A stretch of DNA of 29,216 nucleotides from a virus: positions 1 through 29,216 of the IMG/VR virus record IMGVR_UViG_3300026077_000016. One strand, written 5' to 3'. Position numbers and translations under genes: made by a program. Shown one piece after another: positions 6,222 to 13,300 of this stretch. Every line of letters starts with the position of its first letter. Within the stretch, counting starts at the first letter, position 1. The notes below the pieces were generated by a model that was not told where the DNA came from, did not search any database, and worked only from the letters and a program-made list of their open reading frames with translations.

Positions 6222-8875
6222 TAGAAAATAATTTACTTAAAACTAATTTTTTAGGAAAAGATGGTTTCCGTTGGTGGATAGGTCAGGTTGCTCCTGAAGC
6301 AGCACAAGGAAATCAAATAAACCAGATTGGTAGCACTTGGGGTTGTAGAATGAAAGTCCGTATTTACGGATATCACCCTGCTGACACAACTGAACTTGCA
6401 GACGAAGATTTACCTTGGGCACAAGTTTTACTTTCATCACAAGGTGGATCTGGAAAAGCAAATCGTGCAAGATCAATTCGTATTTCACCTGGTGACACTG
6501 TGATGGGATTTTTTCTTGATGGTGATGATGCACAACTCCCTGTAATTTTAGGAATATTTGCAAACACTGGATATTATGCAAGCACTGATGAATATAAATC
6601 ACCATTCCAACCATTTACAGGGTATACAAGTAAGATAAAACCAAATAATGAATTCATTGCCAAGAATGAAGGTGGTGATGATTCAAACAAGAGTCAAAAA
6701 TCTCCAAGATTTTTAACAAAAGAAATTGTTGAAGATTTAAATGAAAATTTAGAGAAAGGAAAGGCACAATTAGAACAACTTGTAGACTCTGATGAAATTT
6801 TGGCAAGTGCATCTGCTGCTACTGGAGAATTAAAACAAGTGCTTGACTCAGGTGCTGTTCAAACTGGATTGAAAAATACAGCAGCAAATGCCAAACCGAT
6901 AATTGAAAATTTAAAAAAGAATTTTGAAAATATAGACACTCAAGCATTCAAAGGTATTGGACAAGAGATAATACTTGGTAGTGGAGTTCAAGCAGCTGTT
7001 GCTAATACAAAGTCTACAAATAAAATAAAAAATACTCTCAAGAATACTTTAAAAGAAGTACAGAACTCTATTCCAAAAGATAAATTTAAGGGATTAGCAG
7101 AAGGTGCGTCTGAAATTGTTTCTGCATCGAAACCTATGATTAAAGATATGGTAAACACTACTTTCGATGAATTAGCACCACAATTGAACGGTGGTTTACA
7201 CAATTTATATAAAGATAAGTTTGGTGAGGTGATGAAAAAAACAGGTAATCTTGCTCTTGCAAAGAAAGCAGCACAAGCAGCACAAGTTGCGATGATTGGA
7301 CCTGTTTCAACTCTTCAAAATTTATTACCCTGTGCTGTAAAAAATATCACTGATAAATTAACAGGTGATGTAGGAAATCTTCTTGCAGATTTTGTTAACA
7401 ATGTTGACAATTTTACAGATTGTATAGGTGATCAATTTGTAGGAGCGATATTCAATGATATAATTAAAGGTATCAATAATGAATTAAGTGATGCTATAAA
7501 AGGTGTAGCTAATATTTTCCCAAGCGGTGATATTGAGGGTTTGTTGAGAAGTAAAGCAGAAGGTTTACTTGGTATTGCAAGTGTTTTTGATGATTGTGAT
7601 ATACCAACCGCTGATTTAGGATCAAAGACTAATAAGTGGATTTTAGGTGCTGGTCCTGGCAATTTGAATTTAGAAAATATAGCAGGTAAAGTTTTAGAGA
7701 TTGCTAATGCAGCACAAGAATTAAAAGAGGCAGCAGCGAGTCCTGGTGGAGTATTAGGTAATCTTGGATTATTTGATTTTATGAGACCTGATGTTAGCAC
7801 ACCTGGTTTTAGTAGTACATTAAGTGATTGTTATACAGGGCCACCATTAAATTGTTCTGGTATTAAAGTTAATCTATTTGGTGGTGGAGGTTCAGGAGCA
7901 GAGGTAAATCCAATTTTAGGTGCGATTGTAAGTGATACTTTTGCAAAACAAACCGCAAGTTTAATTGGAATGAGAGTTAAAAATCCTGGTTCTGGTTACA
8001 AGTCTCCTCCCTTTGTAGAGATTGAGGATACTTGTCGAAAAGGTTATGGTGCGATTGCTAGGTCGGTAATTGATTATGACCCATCATCACCAACTTATCA
8101 ACAAGTAACAGATGTTTATATTGTTAGTGGTGGTGAAAACTATCCAGTTATCGAACCAGAGGAGGGAGATGATGGTGTTTATACAGTTGATCATGTTGTG
8201 GTAGTTAAACCTGGTCAAAATTATAAACAAGATGATGTTGTAATTGATGACAAAGGTAATGTTTATGAGAAATTTTTAGATAATCAAGGTAGAATACTTA
8301 ATGTAATACCACCTAATCCATCTAACAATAATTTAGAAACATATAATACATTACCAGAGGTGGAAGTTATTTCATCAACAGGAACAGGAGCTTTGTTAAA
8401 AGCTCAATTAGCACCTAGACCATCATATCAGGGAGTGATAAGACAAGTTATTGATTGTGTTTCTCCTCGTAATACTGATATTGTTGGATTTGTAAATGGT
8501 GAACCTTACTACGGTGATTTCCATGTTCATCCGACAACGGGTGCTAAAATGGTAGGTGCTGCACATACCACTTCACCTCATGCTATAATATATGATACTC
8601 CACAAGAAAGTAGAACTTCTAGAACAATAGAAGTAACATCTACTTCCTATACAACAGTTTCTTCACCACAGGTACAAACAAATGTTTCCGACACCACTAC
8701 AACGAGTCAATCTGATACAAGTAGTATCCCTCAAACTGACCCAGTTGACACATCAAGTCAACAAACGACTGGACAGAGTTACACTCCTCCTCCTTCTAGT
8801 CCTCCTAGTGGTGGCGGGTCTTCGGGATCAGGTGGTGGATCGTCAGGTGGCGGTGGATATGGAGGAGGATACTAA
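6218..8875 (+). CDS. 5: gp5-like baseplate spike base, without recognisable lysozyme domain
   Basis: An 885-aa protein. Residues 1 to about 120 form the gp5 OB-fold pattern (FRWWIGQVAPE...GCRMKVRIYGYHP...LPWAQVLL...PGDTVMGFFLDGDDAQLPVILG), the part of T4 gp5 that docks on gp27. T4 gp5 (575 aa) then carries a lysozyme; here there is a long Ala/Lys/Asn-rich helical region (about 165-420) and I see no T4-lysozyme-type segment. Residues about 590-740 contain beta modules of the NPGSGYxxPPxVxI type. A FHVHPTTGAKMVG segment with His769 and His771 follows, then a Ser/Thr/Pro/Gly-rich tail ending in poly-Gly. ATGA coupling to gp27 supports the role. Peptidoglycan digestion must lie elsewhere, or this tail does without it. 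Confidence 0.82.
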   Translation: MIENNLLKTNFLGKDGFRWWIGQVAPEAAQGNQINQIGSTWGCRMKVRIYGYHPADTTELADEDLPWAQVLLSSQGGSGKANRARSIRISPGDTVMGFFLDGDDAQLPVILGIFANTGYYASTDEYKSPFQPFTGYTSKIKPNNEFIAKNEGGDDSNKSQKSPRFLTKEIVEDLNENLEKGKAQLEQLVDSDEILASASAATGELKQVLDSGAVQTGLKNTAANAKPIIENLKKNFENIDTQAFKGIGQEIILGSGVQAAVANTKSTNKIKNTLKNTLKEVQNSIPKDKFKGLAEGASEIVSASKPMIKDMVNTTFDELAPQLNGGLHNLYKDKFGEVMKKTGNLALAKKAAQAAQVAMIGPVSTLQNLLPCAVKNITDKLTGDVGNLLADFVNNVDNFTDCIGDQFVGAIFNDIIKGINNELSDAIKGVANIFPSGDIEGLLRSKAEGLLGIASVFDDCDIPTADLGSKTNKWILGAGPGNLNLENIAGKVLEIANAAQELKEAAASPGGVLGNLGLFDFMRPDVSTPGFSSTLSDCYTGPPLNCSGIKVNLFGGGGSGAEVNPILGAIVSDTFAKQTASLIGMRVKNPGSGYKSPPFVEIEDTCRKGYGAIARSVIDYDPSSPTYQQVTDVYIVSGGENYPVIEPEEGDDGVYTVDHVVVVKPGQNYKQDDVVIDDKGNVYEKFLDNQGRILNVIPPNPSNNNLETYNTLPEVEVISSTGTGALLKAQLAPRPSYQGVIRQVIDCVSPRNTDIVGFVNGEPYYGDFHVHPTTGAKMVGAAHTTSPHAIIYDTPQESRTSRTIEVTSTSYTTVSSPQVQTNVSDTTTTSQSDTSSIPQTDPVDTSSQQTTGQSYTPPPSSPPSGGGSSGSGGGSSGGGGYGGGY

Positions 8876-8883
8876 ATAATTTT

Positions 8884-9492
8884 ATGACAACACCAGCAGA
8901 AAATCAAAATTGGCAGAAGAGACAATATGACTCTTTTGGTCCACATTTTAGAATAGAGACAGCAAACCCAGAGTTAGGAACTGCGGGTAATATTGCTTAT
9001 AACTTGTATGGATATTCGGATTCAAAGGATGTAAGTAATCTGGGTATGATGGGTGATGGACAGTTCCAAATATTTGCAGATCAATGTATTACAATCGCAG
9101 GTGGAGCAAGTGTTGATGGTGGAGGACTTTGTGTTAATATAGTTGGAACTAAAGGAGATGTTGCAATATCAGCAGAGAAGAATGGTGATATAAGAATCAA
9201 GGGAAGAAATATTTTCTTAGATGCTTCAGAAAACATAGAGTTGACAACAGGTGGTAAAGTTGAAGTAGATTCTGCAGAATTTATAGCAACAACACAAAAC
9301 ACAACTAGAATAAATGCTAGAAATACTAAAGTAAGTGGTAATAATATTGATATCGGTGGTTCAACAGATATTACTTTAATTACACCAAAAGGTTCAATTA
9401 AAGTTAAAAGAATTGTAGCAAGAGAGGTGAATTGGGCAGGTTCAGTATTCGCAAATACCGCTGTACCTGCAAGTGCATTAAGAGGTATATAA
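8884..9492 (+). CDS. gp5C-like beta-helical spike needle protein on a separate gene
   Basis: A 202-aa protein directly after gp5. The N-terminus (QNWQKRQYDSFGPHFRIET) leads to a region (about 80-175) of short alternating hydrophobic/polar repeats such as GDVAISAEKNGDIRIKGRNI, DASENIELTTGGKVEVDSAE and NTKVSGNNIDIGGSTDITL. These resemble the octapeptide-like rungs of the triple-stranded beta-helix in the C-terminal needle of T4 gp5 and VgrG proteins. In T4 the needle is part of gp5 itself; here the gp5-like protein lacks it and this ORF could supply it. A gp5 interaction is inferred from adjacency (8-nt gap) and fold pattern. Confidence 0.6.
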   Translation: MTTPAENQNWQKRQYDSFGPHFRIETANPELGTAGNIAYNLYGYSDSKDVSNLGMMGDGQFQIFADQCITIAGGASVDGGGLCVNIVGTKGDVAISAEKNGDIRIKGRNIFLDASENIELTTGGKVEVDSAEFIATTQNTTRINARNTKVSGNNIDIGGSTDITLITPKGSIKVKRIVAREVNWAGSVFANTAVPASALRGI

Positions 9493-9493
9493 T

Positions 9494-9706
9494 ATGAGTG
9501 ATTTTAAAACAGGGGGAGTTCCTAATCCTGATTATGATAGTGATGATATAAATTATGTTTATCAAAAAACAGAGTTTACTGATGATGTTTTTGTTTATGG
9601 TGATGCCTATGCACAATCATTTAATAATGTTGAGATAAGTGTAGTCGGTTCAACTCTTACATTTACTGTTGCTGGTATTGGTAGCACAAGTCTCACACTC
9701 TCTTGA
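9494..9706 (+). CDS. small unknown protein, likely virion-associated
   Basis: A 70-aa ORF starting 1 nt after the needle gene's stop, so probably co-expressed with it. The N-terminal half is acidic with Asp-Tyr pairs (NPDYDSDDINYVYQKTEF) and the C-terminal half is a beta-prone Ser/Thr/Val stretch (SVVGSTLTFTVAGIGSTSLTL) like those in phage fiber and decoration proteins. I do not recognise a family. Its stop codon lies inside the -35 box of the next promoter. Confidence 0.55.
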   Translation: MSDFKTGGVPNPDYDSDDINYVYQKTEFTDDVFVYGDAYAQSFNNVEISVVGSTLTFTVAGIGSTSLTLS

Positions 9707-9730
9707 CTATTTTTATACATATGCTATAAT
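9703..9730 (+). promoter_or_regulatory. sigma70-type promoter TTGACT-16-TGcTATAAT
   Basis: TTGACT (9703-9708) and TATAAT (9725-9730) are separated by 16 bp, with a TGC extended -10 (9722-9724). The -35 overlaps the stop of the upstream small gene. Predicted transcription starts about 12 nt before the ATG at 9750. It is a host-polymerase-type promoter between blocks of late tail genes. Confidence 0.75.
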
Positions 9731-9749
9731 AAGGAAAAATAATTCTCAT

Positions 9750-9944
9750 ATGGAAGATTTTGTATACGAAGTTATTGTAGACATCTGTGCTAGAACTTTC
9801 AAACTTAAGAGTAGTGATGGAGATAATAAAATAATTGCGTGTGAAGATTCTGCAGAGTTTATGAGAGTTTTAGAAGTATGTGACCAAATGCTAGAACCAC
9901 ATATGATTAAATATGCAGAATTAGCATTAACCACAGATAAATAA
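9750..9944 (+). CDS. small unknown protein, first gene behind a sigma70-type promoter
   Basis: A 64-aa ORF. An upstream in-frame ATG at 9669 exists but would lie ahead of the promoter and inside the preceding gene, so I chose 9750 (MEDFVYEVIVDICARTF). The sequence alternates beta-like (YEVIVDICARTFKLKSS) and helical (EFMRVLEVCDQMLEP) segments and reminds me of small conserved cyanophage proteins without assigned function. The stop abuts the next ATG. Confidence 0.6.
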   Translation: MEDFVYEVIVDICARTFKLKSSDGDNKIIACEDSAEFMRVLEVCDQMLEPHMIKYAELALTTDK

Positions 9945-10241
9945 ATGAAATACAAGATAACCACCAACTTCTGTTGGTTTCGTGGCGGTAGTATGATCGT
10001 TAAAATGTATTTCATTAATGGTATGCCATTTACATTTGATGAATTGCCAGAGGGACATTTAAGAGATCAAGACCTAATTAAAGAAGCAGATAAGCATCGC
10101 ACATACAACGATGACGAGATGTATCAATATTATGGATACCTTGTAGAAGAAGAATTACACCCGTGTTTGTTCCCAGTCGATTTAGAGAACCCAGAAGAAT
10201 TGCCAGATGATATCTCAATTCATATAGACACGGAGGAGTAA
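9945..10241 (+). CDS. small unknown acidic protein
   Basis: A 98-aa ORF if it starts at 9945, directly after the previous stop; an internal ATG at 9993 would give 82 aa (MIVKMYFINGMPFTFDELPE...). The later start looks like a natural protein N-terminus, and the 48 nt before it contain a hairpin (9963-9978), but neither start has a clear Shine-Dalgarno. The protein is acidic (pairs of Glu/Asp; ENPEELPDDI) with Tyr-rich YQYYGYLVEEEL. No family recognised. It shares a promoter with the gene at 9750 and is probably expressed early. Confidence 0.55.
   Translation: MKYKITTNFCWFRGGSMIVKMYFINGMPFTFDELPEGHLRDQDLIKEADKHRTYNDDEMYQYYGYLVEEELHPCLFPVDLENPEELPDDISIHIDTEE
9963..9978 (+). other. stem-loop ACCAAC-TTCT-GTTGGT at an alternative start region
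   Basis: A perfect 6-bp stem with a 4-nt loop, 14 nt before the alternative ATG at 9993. It could be a leader structure affecting initiation if translation begins at 9993, or simply codons of a longer protein if it begins at 9945. Confidence 0.45.
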
Positions 10242-10245
10242 CCAG

Positions 10246-10252
10246 CTAAATA
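10246..10252 (+). promoter_or_regulatory. late-promoter-like box CTAAATA before the large fiber gene
   Basis: CTAAATA, followed by AA, lies 48 bp ahead of the ATG at 10301, in one of the few real intergenic gaps. It repeats the box found between the gp4-like and tube-like genes. It probably serves as a late promoter variant for the fiber module. Confidence 0.4.
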
Positions 10253-10300
10253 AACCTAGTATGTACGGTCTATTGATCTCATTTATTGTAGTTAAAAAAG

Positions 10301-13300
10301 ATGCCTCTTAATAAGTTAGAGAATTTTATAAAGAATACTGAGGGTCGTGTTCTTTATGTAAATCCAAATGATCTTGATTCCACTGATGGTATAGAAAATC
10401 AAGGTAATTCATTAACCAAACCCTTCAAGACGATTCAGAGAGCACTGATAGAGGCTGCTAGATTCTCATATCTTCGTGGAAATGATAACGATTTAGTAGA
10501 AAGAACGACAATATTAATATTTCCAGGCGACCATGTAATTGATAATAGACCAGGATTTGGTATAAGAAACGAGTCTGGTATTGCAAAAGCAATCAGTCCA
10601 AGTGGTTCATCAACAGGTGCACAGAATACATTAACACTTACATTAAACTCTAACTTTGATTTAACACAAGAAGATAATATACTTTACAAATTTAATAGTG
10701 TGAATGGTGGTATAGTTGTACCTAGAGGTACATCTATCGTTGGATTAGATTTAAGAAAAACAAGAATCAGACCGTTATATGTTCCCAACCCAACGGATGA
10801 TAATGTAAAAAGCACTGCGATATTCAGAATTACTGGTGCTTGTTACTTTTGGCAGTTTACATTCTTTGATGGCGATGAAGCAGGTTTAGTATATACAGAC
10901 CCATCAGATTTCAGTGCCAATAATCAATCAAAACCAACATTCTCTCACCACAAAATTACAGCATTTGAATATGCAGATGGTGTTAATACACTTGATCAGT
11001 TTAGTGATTTAACTGACTTAGACATATATTACAGTAAATTAAGTAATGCTTTTAACCGAGCATCAAATCGTGAGATTGATCAAAAATATCCATCTTCTGA
11101 AGCTGCATTTTCACCACAAAGACCAGAATTTGAAATTGTTGGTGCTTTTGCAACTGACCCACTTAACATTACAAATATTGAATCTGGTGACGGAGCGACA
11201 CCAGGTCAAGTTGTAACAGTCACCACACAAGTTAATCATAATCTTACAGGTGGAACACCAATTAAGATTCGTGGTATCAACGTAGCAGATTATAATATAT
11301 CCACAAAAGTATCAAATGTTATTGATGATACTAGATTCCAATATTCACTTCCATTTGTTAGACCAAACTTACCAGCGGGTTCTGCTGGAGGTTTGAGTTC
11401 AGCAAACGGGCAAGTATTAGTTGAAACTGATACAGTAACGGGTGCATCTCCATATATCTTTAACTGCTCAATGCGTTCTGTATATGGTATGCAAGGTTTA
11501 CACGCAGATGGTGCAAAGGCAACTGGTTTCAAATCAATGGTGACTGCACAATTTACAGCAGTATCTCTACAGAAAGATGACAGAGCATTTGTAAAGTATG
11601 ATAAAACAAATAGAAGATATAGTGGTATCGCTTTCTCAAAACAGACAGGTGCATTACTATCTTCTGAATCATCATCAACCAATCCAGAAACAGTATTTCA
11701 TTTAGATCAAGAAGCAAATTACAGAAAAGGATTTAGAACAACACATATTAAAGTATCTAACGATGCGGTTGTACAGATTGTGTCAGTGTTTGCGATTGGT
11801 TTCCACGCACACTTTGAAATGATAAATGGTGCTGACGCATCTATCACCAACTCAAACTCTAACTTTGGTACATTCTCATTACTTGCAGAGGGATTTAAGA
11901 AAGAGGCATTTGCAAAAGATAATAAGGGATTCATAACATCAATCATCACACCTCGTTCAGTTGTAAATGATGAACAACAGATTGAATTTTTACAACTTGA
12001 TCCAACACCTACAACAACCACTAAATTATTCTTATTTGCTCAACCAACTTTAAGTTTACCACCTGCACACATTGCACAGGGTTTTAGAATTGGTGCAAGG
12101 TCAGATGAAAAATTATATATTGATCAAGGTGGAAGCACATTTGAAGCGACAGTTGTAATGCCAAACGGTGCTACGGGGACATCAAATATAGGTGAGAAAA
12201 ATTACGAAGCAATTCACTCAGATGCGAGTGCATCAACTAAATCAGTATTCACAATCAATGCAGGTCACGAATTAGCAAATGGTGAATCTATCAGAATAAT
12301 TGCAAATAATGGTGATTTACCTGAAAATATTGATCCTCATAGAGTATATTTTGCAATTACTAGCACTCAAGATTCAGCATTAGGTGCGAATCAAATTCGT
12401 ATTGCATCATCAAAAACAAACGCAGACTTAGCAGTTCCAGTTTTTGTTGCAACTGTTGCAAGCATAACTGATAAATTTAGAATAATAAGTAGAGTATCAG
12501 ATAAGAAACCAAATGATGCTGGTCATCCAATACAATACGATGCAAGTGCTGGACAATGGTTTGTTCACACATTAGCTTCTGGTAATACCATACATGCAAA
12601 TAAAGGTTCTTTAACAACAGATAGTATCACATACGTTCTTAGAAAGGATGATGATAGAAGTTTAGATGAGAAAATATACAAACTCAGATATGTTGTACCG
12701 AAAGAATTAGTCAATGCTAAAGATCCTACAGATGGATTTGTTCTTCAAGACTCAAGTTCAACGAATGTTCTTGCGAATACTGATTTTAGTAAAACTACAA
12801 TAACTGCAAACGATTACGGTTTTGACCGTAATACTAGATTTATTGCACAAGCAAGTTTTGACAGCACAGAGCAATTAGCAAAAATTCGTTCAGACAAACC
12901 ACATAATTTAGGTGTCGGTGATCAAATTGTTGTTAGGAATGTGCAGAGTTCAACAAACTCAACTGCTCTTGACAATAAAGGATACAACGGTACTTTCATA
13001 GTAGATCAAGTAGTAAATGACAAGGAGTTTAGATATTCTCCAACTGACACATCAGGTGTTACACATACAACTGGTACATTTACAAATAATACACAAACAC
13101 GTTCTACATTACTACCAAGATTTGATCGTAATGACAATAGTGGTAATTTCTTTGTTTATAGGACAGAGGTAATTACACCTTATATTCAAGATGTTCAAGA
13201 TGGTGTATTCCATCTATTTGTGTTAAACAGTAGTAATGCGATGGATGAACCATCAGGTGAATTTTCTGAGAAGAAGTACAACCAAAATATTGTTAATTTA

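Noticed and set aside
7432-7800. Minus-strand open frame of about 120 codons inside gp5
   Set aside because: It lies antisense to a convincing gene, has no ribosome site or family motif, and its composition (Ala/Ser/Pro/Leu-rich) mirrors the reverse complement of the gp5 helical region.
8872-8878. CTAAATA late-promoter-like box before the needle gene
   Set aside because: It includes the gp5 stop codon and sits only 5 bp before the ATG, so a transcript starting downstream of it would miss the start codon; probably chance.
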